NCBI GenBank assembly: GCA_002069975.1
Contig: MWCJ01000017.1
Location: 1 to 51,255 of the forward strand
Length of the DNA: 51,255 bases
Source: Bacteroidetes bacterium ADurb.Bin217
GTDB taxonomy: Bacteria; Bacteroidota; Bacteroidia; Bacteroidales; UBA1715
Reading direction: 5' to 3'
Shown: positions 34,698-42,082 of the stretch, one piece after another
Numbering within the stretch: the first letter of the stretch is position 1
Layout: each line of letters starts with the position of its first letter
Program-made: the position numbers and the translations under genes
The notes under the pieces: generated by a model
The model's input: only the letters and a program-made list of their open reading frames with translations
Told to the model about the DNA's origin: nothing
Databases searched by the model: none

Positions 34698-35141
34698 ATG
34701 AACATTGAAAAATATCCTTTAAAATCTGGCGAAAAATTCGAAGTATTTGAGTTTATAAGCGAAGGGCCTAAAGGTAGAATTACTAAAATCGTACAATATT
34801 CTCCGACTAACTATAAAGGATTATATAATTTAGGTTTTGGAGATAAAAATGCAGATACTGGATTTATAGACGATTTTGTAATTTCAAACAATGGTGATAG
34901 TGAGAAAGTTTTGGCAACTGTAGTTGCAACATTATATGCGTTTACTGACAAACATACAGATGCGCTTATATACGCAACAGGAAGCACAAAATCTAGAACA
35001 CGACTTTATCGAATGGGAATAACAAAATATATAGATGAAGCTCTTTCTGATTTTTATATTTGGGGTGAAACTCAAGATGATTGGGAGGTATTTAGAAAAG
35101 ATATAGAATATACAGGTTTTTTTGTGCAACGAAAAAAATAA
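34698..35141 (+). CDS. DUF6934-like protein of unknown function
   Basis: 147 residues: MNIEKYPLKSGEKFEVFEFISEGPKGRITKIVQYSPTN, YNLGFGDKN, DDFVISNNGDSEKVLATVVATLYAF, TGSTKSRTRLYRMGITKYI. I recognise it from memory as a Bacteroidota-restricted family (DUF6934), found scattered in accessory regions. No catalytic motif is obvious; the SKSRTRLYRMGI block is basic and could bind nucleic acid or enter a ribosome/transferase-like interaction. It is followed 5 nt later by a 51-codon gene, with a strong promoter in front, giving the size and layout of a toxin-antitoxin pair. That role is a hypothesis. Confidence 0.7.
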   Translation: MNIEKYPLKSGEKFEVFEFISEGPKGRITKIVQYSPTNYKGLYNLGFGDKNADTGFIDDFVISNNGDSEKVLATVVATLYAFTDKHTDALIYATGSTKSRTRLYRMGITKYIDEALSDFYIWGETQDDWEVFRKDIEYTGFFVQRKK

Positions 35142-35146
35142 TACAT

Positions 35147-35302
35147 ATGAAATTAAAAGATATAAAGTCAAAAAAAACACCAATTGTTGTAATTGACAAT
35201 TCGCTTGATTTTTTTAATGACAAAATACTGTTTCCGGAAAAATTGGAAAAAGCAAATGATATGTTGCGTAAAATTGGATTACCTAAATTAAAAACAACGT
35301 AA
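35147..35302 (+). CDS. Small 51-residue partner protein
   Basis: MKLKDIKSKKTPIVVIDNSL, then a middle DFFNDKILFPEKLEKANDML and end RKIGLPKLKTT. Start ATG lies 5 nt after the stop of the DUF6934-like gene, with the sequence between them (TACAT) leaving no room for a promoter, so it is translated from the same message. Basic N-terminus, amphipathic middle. The last two-thirds are duplicated, without a start, behind the MNT gene at 34189, which shows that the frame existed before the duplication. I know no family. It resembles an antitoxin in size and position. Confidence 0.65.
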   Translation: MKLKDIKSKKTPIVVIDNSLDFFNDKILFPEKLEKANDMLRKIGLPKLKTT

Positions 35303-35360
35303 ATATAAAATCATAATAAACTCGGCACTACCCAAGTGAGTTTAAATAAAAAACAGTTAG
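35203..35360 (+). repeat. Repeat C, copy 2 (parent copy)
   Basis: The coding end of the 51-residue gene plus about 58 bp of 3' flank (CGGCACTACCCAAGTGAG ... AACAGTTAGC), running directly into repeat A copy 3. Near-identical to 34189-34346. Confidence 0.9.
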
Positions 35361-35780
35361 CTTTTTACCAACCTATTTGCTGTTTTACCCATGTAATCGC
35401 ACCAAAAATGGCATGTGTCAAAAAACCTCTAAAAACGCCACTATTCCAACAATAGTAATACATACACAGGTTTTACCCCATATTTTAGAAATCAACGGCA
35501 TGCTTTAGCGTCCATTCTGACTGTCTACCGTCCTCTCTACGCTAAACTTCCGAATATTCGGAAAGCTTGATTTTAGTAGTGTGTAGCATACAAGTTACAC
35601 CCAAGTCATCCGATGAATATGTTCCAAAAAACTATATATTACCATAAACCATTGTGTTTTGTAAGAAATTCATCGGATGACTAAATCCCTTAGCGTCCAT
35701 TTTCCCCTAAACCATCAGTGGACGCCACAATTCAATACTGTATTGGGTTTGGGGCTTGCGTCCATTTTTTTGTGTTTTTT
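35361..35780. repeat. Repeat A, copy 3, interrupted by repeat B
   Basis: Left part 35361 to about 35516 and right part about 35690-35780 together match repeat A. The break carries repeat B copy 2. The 12-mer TTAGCGTCCATT stands on both sides of the break (35505-35516 and 35690-35701), while other A copies have it once. The left part has diverged more than copies 1 and 2 (ACGCCACTATTCC, CATACACAGG). Confidence 0.85.
35521..35682. repeat. Repeat B, copy 2 (162 bp), nested in repeat A
   Basis: Same length as copy 1, with the palindrome TTCCGAATATTCGGAA (35548-35563) and the 14-bp inverted arms ending TTCATCGGATGACT. Differs at a few positions only. No coding frame is shared by the two copies beyond chance. 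Confidence 0.9.
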
Positions 35781-35855
35781 GTAGAGTGTATTATATATTT
35801 GTTTTGCAGACATCGGGACTATTCATTGAATTTAGTCGATAATTTAAAACTCTAC

Positions 35856-36190
35856 TCATCTTTCTAATACATCAAATCTAAATTCAAAATATAACACATT
35901 TTTACTTTTATCTTCAGTAATAGAAAACATTAATAGTGTATTAAGATTGTAATACTTAGTATTGTTATAAACAAGAAAAGGATATTGAATATAAAAAGAT
36001 TCTCGTGTTGAAGAAATTGTATGAAATGTAGGATCTAATATATTTGTTCTTATTGTACAATATGTTATTGATTTTTTTTTTGAATTGAATCAATTATATG
36101 TGCCATTTCTTTTACATAACAGTTTGACTGAGCTTGAGTAAAGGATATTTGTAGAATTAATATGGCTATTAGAATTAATAAATGTTTCAT
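35856..36190 (-). pseudogene. Small secreted-protein gene with a frameshift at an A10 tract
   Basis: From the ATG at 36190 the frame reads MKHLLILIAILILQISFTQA (signal peptide) and continues QSNCYVKEMAHIIDSIQKKN, then stops after a run of ten A (complement of 36072-36081). If the run is read as eleven A, the frame continues SITYCTIRTNILDPTFHTIS ... NVLYFEFRFDVLER to a stop at 35856, about 112 codons in all. So either one A is missing (mutation, or assembly error in a homopolymer), or the gene is switched by slippage. It is the last of a run of small exported proteins on this strand. Family unknown. Confidence 0.7.
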
Positions 36191-36215
36191 AGTATCTGAT
36201 TTTATTTACATAGGT

Positions 36216-36788
36216 TTAAAATGAAATTCCTATCATTGGGCTTATCATTGCATAATCAATACCCAATGCAAAAACATACCAGGTTCGAGCATCAAAGCCC
36301 ATAAAAAAACCATTTTTCCATTGATGTTTATAATTGAGTAAGAATGTTGGTCCAATATCATATAATGTAGTTTCACTAATATATAAAACGATTTCATTTT
36401 CAGTAAAATAATAATCTGGTCTTGCATCTTGGTATTTTCTAAAATATATACCTGAGCCAATTCTTACCTGATTGTTAGATTTTATCATCAAACGACGATA
36501 AAAATTCATTTCGTATATTTCGTATGTCGATGGAATTATTGCTCCCTTATATGCATTGTTTTTAAAATGTGTATATGTTATATTGCCATGTGCTGCATAT
36601 AACGATATAGAATATTTAGGGTTCATTACATAGTCAAAACTTGTCCATACATAACTGCCTTTATCGTATGACCACGTGTCGAGAAGTAATCCAAAACCTG
36701 ACTTAATTTCAAACTTTTTGGTTGTGTCAATTTGTGTAAATGCACACAGATGTAATAATACAAAGCAAATAATTAATAATTTTTTCAT
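36216..36788 (-). CDS. Putative outer-membrane beta-barrel protein
   Basis: 190 residues with a signal peptide (MKKLLIICFVLLHLCAFTQ). The mature part has alternating aromatic/polar strands (KFEIKSGFGLLLDTWSYD, YSISLYAAHGNITYTHF, QVRIGSGIYFRKYQDA, GFFMGFDARTWYVFALG) and ends with Phe (ISPMIGISF), as outer-membrane barrels do. Possibly an eight-stranded barrel. It stands 12 nt after a second barrel-like gene on the same strand; the two may be distant paralogues. No specific function. Confidence 0.7.
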   Translation of the reverse strand: MKKLLIICFVLLHLCAFTQIDTTKKFEIKSGFGLLLDTWSYDKGSYVWTSFDYVMNPKYSISLYAAHGNITYTHFKNNAYKGAIIPSTYEIYEMNFYRRLMIKSNNQVRIGSGIYFRKYQDARPDYYFTENEIVLYISETTLYDIGPTFLLNYKHQWKNGFFMGFDARTWYVFALGIDYAMISPMIGISF

Positions 36789-36800
36789 TATAATATAAAA

Positions 36801-37397
36801 TTAATTTTCAAAAAAGTATCCAAATGTAATTCCTGCAGATGCTATATTTAATCGATCTAAATATCTCCCATTGTTAGTGAAATTTTCATTCATTTTACTT
36901 AGTAATAATTTTGCTTTTGTACCTAAACAAAAATTATTGCTTAAGCGATACGAATAATCGATTCCAAAATGATATGAAAATTCAAATTTGCTAAAATTAG
37001 ATATGTCAATTACGTAATAATTATCTCGTTTATATTCTTGCATTGCTATTTGTTCTCTCATTCTGTAATTGCCTCCTCCACCTAGGCCAATAGATACAAT
37101 ATGTGAATTGGTATAAATAGGAGTAATGTAAAATGAACCATGCAATAAGTAATACGAGTCATGGTTTTTAACTATCATAATATCCGATTCTTGGTTTTTA
37201 ATACTTGCATACCCTAAATGCACACCAAATTTAAACTCTTGATTCATTAAAAATGAATATTCGTTTTCGATTTCTAAAGATTTGCGTATGGGATTATCGT
37301 ATGCATATAATAGCCCGAGAGAATACCGATGAGCATTTTGAGCAATTGCCACATAAGATATTGTCGAAATTAAAAAAAATATGAGTATATGTTTCAT
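36801..37397 (-). CDS. Putative outer-membrane beta-barrel protein
   Basis: 198 residues; signal peptide MKHILIFFLISTISYVAIAQ. Strand-like segments: RYSLGLLYAYDN, EFKFGVHLGYASI, YYLLHGSFYITPIY, HIVSIGLGGGGNYRM, FEFSYHFGIDYSYRL, FCLGTKAKLLLS and ASAGITFGYFFEN. This is an OmpW/OprF-type small barrel pattern without a peptidoglycan-binding domain. It is preceded by a strong hairpin that would end the upstream lipoprotein transcript, so it probably has its own promoter in the 50 nt before the start or depends on readthrough. Confidence 0.72.
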   Translation of the reverse strand: MKHILIFFLISTISYVAIAQNAHRYSLGLLYAYDNPIRKSLEIENEYSFLMNQEFKFGVHLGYASIKNQESDIMIVKNHDSYYLLHGSFYITPIYTNSHIVSIGLGGGGNYRMREQIAMQEYKRDNYYVIDISNFSKFEFSYHFGIDYSYRLSNNFCLGTKAKLLLSKMNENFTNNGRYLDRLNIASAGITFGYFFEN

Positions 37398-37415
37398 AAA
37401 TATATAATGTTAGAA

Positions 37416-37448
37416 ATACCCCGTATTTATTCATTAAATACGGGGTAT
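37416..37448 (-). terminator. Strong hairpin terminator of the SSR-lipoprotein gene
   Basis: A perfect 14-bp stem ATACCCCGTATTTA/TAAATACGGGGTAT with a 5-nt loop, 6 nt past the lipoprotein stop on the minus strand. The following T-run is short (TATTTCT). Confidence 0.75.
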
Positions 37449-37453
37449 GATTA

Positions 37454-38701
37454 TTAATATGTGTATGTGCTATATGGCATTGTCATAAATACGTCTCCAC
37501 CAAATTTATATAAGGAAAAGCCGTCTCGTAATCCATTACCTTGATCGATTTTATTTTTACTTATATACCAACCTCTTGCAATTTCATTTGAATACAGCAA
37601 ATCGTTATCTGATTCTATTTTTTGAGTCATAGTTTGTGATATTGCTTGTTTTGTTGTATATTTTATACCGTTTTTTGTGCCTTCTGTTCCAAATTCAAGG
37701 GTGTAACCTACCGTAAATGTTGTTTCTTTTTTCTTATCATATTCATATATTACAAGACCTTGTCCTTTTTTGTCGAGAGACCAATCAGTATCCCAAACTG
37801 TTCTAATTGGATACCATTGGTGTTCCCACTGATTTTTTTCTTTTGTGCCGCGTACTCGAGAGCGTGCATAGGTAAAAGAAATAGTATTTGGTCCAATTAC
37901 GCCACGAATCTGCGGATTTGTAGCATCAGTACTTACCACAGTTCCTTGTATTCGCAATATTTTCATTTCTAAATCGCCTTCGAAAATTCCACCACAAAAA
38001 TTTGAACAACTAAACCATCCCAATTTTGATTCATGTCCTGTAGCTTTAAGGTTTTTTGTATTTTCTCGTCCTTCGAGTAAAACAGTAATTTCTGATTGAG
38101 GTGAAATAATAAAAACCGGGTATTCTTCAGCATATGCTTCGTCTACAATACATTCCACAATGCCTTGAGGTTCTATTCTATATCCAATATTTGTCTCAGT
38201 ATTGGTAATTGGGTGGTAGGTTATGGTTGGGTATTGTTTGTCTGTGGGATAAAAATCCATTGGATACGGGCAATACAGTAAAACATCTTCACGTGTCAAA
38301 AATGAGATAAGTGTATCTATCTGTTCTTTTTCTGATTTTAATTGTGATTTTGCAGAAAATGCTTGATGAACAACATTTCTAAGATAGGGCGTTGATTGTA
38401 ATGCTTTTAGCTGCGATTCATCTGTTTGTAAAAGCTCTGAAAATGTTACAGCATTTCTACTGTTTTCTATTGCTCCAATTACCGAAACTAATTCCTTGCA
38501 TGCTTGTTTATCAGCTAAAACTGTGTTCATAATCTGAGTAGTTTTTTCTAATTTCTCAAGTTTTTGTTGAATTAATTCATCATTTGAAGATGCAATTTCT
38601 GTTGTTTTTGTACAAGATATTATAAAGAAAAAACTTGTAATTCCAATAAAAATAATTTTATTGAATTGAATTGAATTGAATTGAATTGAATTGAATTTCA
38701 T
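37454..38701 (-). CDS. Lipoprotein with a (TTCAA)7 tandem repeat at its 5' end, likely phase-variable
   Basis: 415 residues. The first 14 residues, MKFNSIQFNSIQFN, are encoded by seven TTCAA units; then a hydrophobic stretch and lipobox (IIFIGITSFFFIISC) with Cys near residue 30. The mature protein begins TKTTEIASSNDELIQQKLEKL (coiled-coil-like), then a beta-rich region with YCPYPMDFYPTDKQYPTITYHP and PVFIISPQSEITVLLEG. No known family. Because the unit is five bases, gain or loss of a unit shifts the frame and turns the protein off; no other ATG lies between the repeat and the lipobox. In the present state the gene is on. It would face the cell surface or periplasm. Confidence 0.8.
   Translation of the reverse strand: MKFNSIQFNSIQFNKIIFIGITSFFFIISCTKTTEIASSNDELIQQKLEKLEKTTQIMNTVLADKQACKELVSVIGAIENSRNAVTFSELLQTDESQLKALQSTPYLRNVVHQAFSAKSQLKSEKEQIDTLISFLTREDVLLYCPYPMDFYPTDKQYPTITYHPITNTETNIGYRIEPQGIVECIVDEAYAEEYPVFIISPQSEITVLLEGRENTKNLKATGHESKLGWFSCSNFCGGIFEGDLEMKILRIQGTVVSTDATNPQIRGVIGPNTISFTYARSRVRGTKEKNQWEHQWYPIRTVWDTDWSLDKKGQGLVIYEYDKKKETTFTVGYTLEFGTEGTKNGIKYTTKQAISQTMTQKIESDNDLLYSNEIARGWYISKNKIDQGNGLRDGFSLYKFGGDVFMTMPYSTYTY
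38661..38695 (-). repeat. Pentanucleotide tandem repeat (TTCAA)7
   Basis: Seven exact copies of TTGAA on the plus strand (TTCAA on the coding strand), beginning 6 nt after the A of the start codon of the lipoprotein gene. This is the classic design of a contingency locus. Confidence 0.97.
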
Positions 38702-38841
38702 AGTTTTATTTTTTTAAAAGTTTAGTTATTTATTTTAAGGGGAATATGAGTATAGTGGCATATCTAATATGCATAACTATAAATGAAACACGATTATTGT
38801 TGTAGCCTCCTTTCTTTTCTATGATTGTTATGATGTTGTTG

Positions 38842-38849
38842 CAAAATTA
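38842..38849 (-). promoter_or_regulatory. -7 box upstream of the SSR-lipoprotein gene
   Basis: Minus-strand TAATTTTG, perfect TAnnTTTG, giving a leader of about 135 nt. No clean -33 element. Confidence 0.4.
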
Positions 38850-38900
38850 TGAAAAAAAGGGAAATAAGAAATGATTGTTAAAAAAATGTTAAAAATGAAG

Positions 38901-39635
38901 TCATCCCACCTCAACCTTACAAAATTTACTAAAAATACCATATAATGTTTGCATATAGGATTCACAAGGGGCTTCTATATCATGGAGTGAATACTTCATA
39001 TTCATAAGTTCCCATTTATGTATACCATGACTATGGTAGGGTAGTAATTGTAGTTTTTTTAGATATGTAAGTGGTCGCACAAAATTGCACAATGCCTCTA
39101 TGTAGTGCGGAGCATCGGTATAGCCCGGCACTACCACATAGCGAATCCAATAAGGTTTACAGGCTTGTTCGCGGATGCGAATAGATTCTATGTGTGCTTC
39201 AAATAATGTGTGTGTGGTAATAGATTTGAAATGTTCGGTATCTATGCCTTTTATGTCGAACAACACTAAATCGGCATGGTGTTGTAAAATTTCTTTCGTA
39301 CATGAATTTTGGATTGTACCATTGGTATCAATTGCAACATGAAAATTGTGCACATGTAATTGTTCAATGACCGGTATCAACTGTTTGGCTTGCACCAATG
39401 GTTCGCCTCCCGAAAATGTAACCCCGCCTTGTGTTCCAAAATATGGCTTCAACCGTATGGCTTGCGATACAATCTCATCGCTTGTCATATCTGTGCCACC
39501 TTGGAGTGGAATAGTGTCTGCATTGTGGCAGTATACACATCGTAGATTACAGCCTTGCAGAAACACAACCATGCGTATTCCCGGTCCATCGTGTGTGCCA
39601 AAAGATTCGATTGAATGAACGCGTATAGTTTCCAT
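38901..39635 (-). CDS. pflA: Pyruvate formate-lyase activating enzyme
   Basis: 244 residues. A radical-SAM enzyme that places the glycyl radical on pyruvate formate-lyase. The 4Fe-4S motif CNLRCVYCHN (CxxxCxxC) lies near residue 30, preceded by RVHSIESFGTHDGPGIRMVVFLQG, the hallmark of PflA. SAM-binding GGVTFSGGEPLVQ, the middle DTNGT and LFDIKGID segments, and the end YHSHGIHKWELMNMKYSL fit the family. It starts 15 nt after the pflB stop on the same strand, so they form an operon. Oxygen-sensitive; its presence points to anaerobic metabolism. Confidence 0.96.
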   Translation of the reverse strand: METIRVHSIESFGTHDGPGIRMVVFLQGCNLRCVYCHNADTIPLQGGTDMTSDEIVSQAIRLKPYFGTQGGVTFSGGEPLVQAKQLIPVIEQLHVHNFHVAIDTNGTIQNSCTKEILQHHADLVLFDIKGIDTEHFKSITTHTLFEAHIESIRIREQACKPYWIRYVVVPGYTDAPHYIEALCNFVRPLTYLKKLQLLPYHSHGIHKWELMNMKYSLHDIEAPCESYMQTLYGIFSKFCKVEVG

Positions 39636-39650
39636 GCGAAAAGCTATACC

Positions 39651-41879
39651 CTATAAATGCTTGTGGAAAGAGCGAGTTATAACTTCAAGTTGTTGTTCGC
39701 GTGTTAGTCGCACAAAATTTACGGCATATCCCGATACACGAATGGTTAATTGCGGATATAATTCGGGATAATCCATTGCATCGAGGAGGGTTTGCTTGTC
39801 GAGTACATTTACATTGAGGTGCTGTGCATCGAAGCTAAAATATCCATCAAGTAACTGCACCAAATTTGTAATTCGTTGTTCTAACGTAGAACCTAATGAC
39901 TGCGGAATCATCGACACCGTATTTGAAATACCGTCTTTTGCCGTTTCGTAGTCAATTTTCGCCACAGAATTCAGCGAAGCTATCAATCCTTTGGTATCGC
40001 GTCCGTGCATAGGATTGGCACCGGGAGCAAATGCTACACCTTTTGCTCTACCGTCGGGCGTAGCACCGGTTTTTTTTCCATACATAACATTCGACGTTAT
40101 AGTAAGCACCGACATAGTTGATGTAGCATTTTTATATACTGGTAATTTCTGTAATTCCTCATTAAACATTCGAACCACTTCGCACGCAATAGAATCAACT
40201 CTATTGTCATCATTCCCAAATTTAGGGAAATCACCTTCTATTTTAAAATCTACAGTAAGTCCGTCTTCGTTACGAATTGGTTTTACTTTGGCATATTTAA
40301 TAGCCGAAAGCGAATCGGCAACAATAGACAAGCCTGCAATACCGTAAGCTATATTTATTTTAGGATTGGTATCTATCAATGCCATTTGAGCCTTTTCGTA
40401 ATAATACTTGTCGTGCATGTAGTGTATTACGTTCATGGCCTCGTTGTATACACGAGCCACCTCGTGCATGGCAACTTTAAAATATTCTAATACAGTATTG
40501 TAGTCTAAATAAGGTTCTTCAATATAGGGAATGCCTTGAACCATATGGGTTCCGGTGCATTCACATCTTCCACTATTGAGTGCAAGTAAGAGTGTTTTAG
40601 CAAGATTGGTACGAGCACCAAAAAATTGAATTTGTTTGCCCAATTCCTGCATCGATACACAACATGCTATACCATAATCATCGCAGTTTGCAGAAGGACG
40701 CATTACATCGTCGTTTTCGTATTGAATTGATGAAGTTTCTATTGATACTTTTGCACAATATTCGCGGAACGCTTGTGGTAATTGGGTAGACCACAATATG
40801 GTAATATTTGGTTCGGGCGAAGGACCTAAATTGTACAAGGTATGTAAAAAACGGAACGAAGTTTTAGTAACTTTTGTTCTACCATCGATAAACATACCGC
40901 CAATAGATTCTGTTACCCAGGTAGGGTCGCCGGCAAAAATCTGATTATACGAATCCATACGCAGGTGACGAACCATACGAAGTTTCATAACAAATTGATC
41001 TATATATTCTTGAGCTTCCGATTCGGTAATTAATCCAAGTTGCAAATCGCGTTCTATATAAATATCGAGAAACGACGACACACTACCAAGTGACATAGCA
41101 GCACCGTCTTGCTCCTTAACTGCTGCGAGATACGCCATATACGTCCACTGTACAGCTTCGCGAGCATTCTCGGCAGGTCGTGACAAGTCGAGACCATATA
41201 TAGCCCCCATAAAAATCATATCTTCGAGAGCTTTGATTTGAGCCGCAACTTCTTCGCGTAAACGGATAGACTCGTCGGTCATAGGACCCGAAATTGTTGC
41301 TAAATCATGTTTTTTCGCTTCTATGAGTCGTGTAATACCATACAAAGCCACGCGGCGATAGTCACCAATTATTCTCCCACGAGCATAATTGTCGGGTAAT
41401 CCGGTGATTATTCCAAGCGTTCTGAATTTTTTAATTTCTTCGGTATATACATCAAACACCCCATCGTTGTGGGTTTTAGCGTATCGTTCAAAATAGTCGG
41501 TAATTGCTTTGCTAGGTTTTAGTCCATGTTCAGCCAAAGCCCGTTGAACCAATTTGAATCCACCAAATGGTTTCATAGCACGTTTAAGCAATTCATCGGT
41601 TTGTAAGCCTACTATAACCTCAAAGTCTTTATCGATATATCCGGCTTTAAAGGCAGTCATGCTTGATACAACTTCAGTATCAACTGCACGTAAGCCATTC
41701 CGTTGTCGTTCTTCAGCAAGAGCTTGTTTACAAATATTCCACACATGTAGAGTTCGTGAAGTTGGCGGTTGAAGAAATTCGTGAGAGCCAAAATATGGAG
41801 TAATATTTTGAGCAACAAAGTCTTTTACCTCAATTATTTCTGTCCATACCCCCGATTTAAAAGCTGTTTCTACAAGCAT
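39651..41879 (-). CDS. pflB: Formate C-acetyltransferase (pyruvate formate-lyase)
   Basis: 742 residues. It splits pyruvate with coenzyme A into acetyl-CoA and formate through a glycyl radical. The adjacent active-site cysteines are in [15 protein letters not shown] near residue 395, and the glycine-radical loop is [18 protein letters not shown] near residue 715. Other PFL hallmarks: [22 protein letters not shown], and [21 protein letters not shown] near residue 158. Length close to E. coli PflB (760). A short palindrome CGAATTAAATTCG (41886-41898) lies a few bases before the start and could be a regulator site; this is only a guess. pflA follows. Confidence 0.97.
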   Translation of the reverse strand: MLVETAFKSGVWTEIIEVKDFVAQNITPYFGSHEFLQPPTSRTLHVWNICKQALAEERQRNGLRAVDTEVVSSMTAFKAGYIDKDFEVIVGLQTDELLKRAMKPFGGFKLVQRALAEHGLKPSKAITDYFERYAKTHNDGVFDVYTEEIKKFRTLGIITGLPDNYARGRIIGDYRRVALYGITRLIEAKKHDLATISGPMTDESIRLREEVAAQIKALEDMIFMGAIYGLDLSRPAENAREAVQWTYMAYLAAVKEQDGAAMSLGSVSSFLDIYIERDLQLGLITESEAQEYIDQFVMKLRMVRHLRMDSYNQIFAGDPTWVTESIGGMFIDGRTKVTKTSFRFLHTLYNLGPSPEPNITILWSTQLPQAFREYCAKVSIETSSIQYENDDVMRPSANCDDYGIACCVSMQELGKQIQFFGARTNLAKTLLLALNSGRCECTGTHMVQGIPYIEEPYLDYNTVLEYFKVAMHEVARVYNEAMNVIHYMHDKYYYEKAQMALIDTNPKINIAYGIAGLSIVADSLSAIKYAKVKPIRNEDGLTVDFKIEGDFPKFGNDDNRVDSIACEVVRMFNEELQKLPVYKNATSTMSVLTITSNVMYGKKTGATPDGRAKGVAFAPGANPMHGRDTKGLIASLNSVAKIDYETAKDGISNTVSMIPQSLGSTLEQRITNLVQLLDGYFSFDAQHLNVNVLDKQTLLDAMDYPELYPQLTIRVSGYAVNFVRLTREQQLEVITRSFHKHL

Positions 41880-42082
41880 TACATACGAATTAAATTCGGG
41901 CTAAATATACAGTGATAAATGCAGTGCATGTAATAATTTAGTAAATAAATAATAACAATTTGTTGACAATGAGAAAACAGATTGTTAATTCTTCAAAAAT
42001 ACCACTTCCCTGCTTAAAAATTCGTAATAGAATTCAATGGTTTATACTCCCCCCCAATCATCAAAAATTAATTACAAGCATA

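Noticed and set aside
34427..34705. 92-codon minus-strand frame across repeat A copy 2 (ends VKAADVLLLLE)
   Set aside because: A similar frame exists in copy 1, but the differences between copies are mostly amino-acid changing and copy 3 has a stop and an insertion, so it is not kept as coding sequence.
31051..35780. Integron or CRISPR explanation for the repeats
   Set aside because: No integrase is in the window, no GTTRRRY-type core was found, and the repeats are too long, too few and too far apart for CRISPR.
31051..35780. Repeat copies as remnants of an insertion sequence
   Set aside because: None of the copies contains a transposase-like frame, and A copies lack terminal inverted repeats; only B has element-like arms, listed separately.
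41886..41898. Palindrome CGAATTAAATTCG before pflB as a redox-regulator operator
   Set aside because: Too short and AT-rich to assign to a regulator; mentioned in the pflB entry only as a guess.
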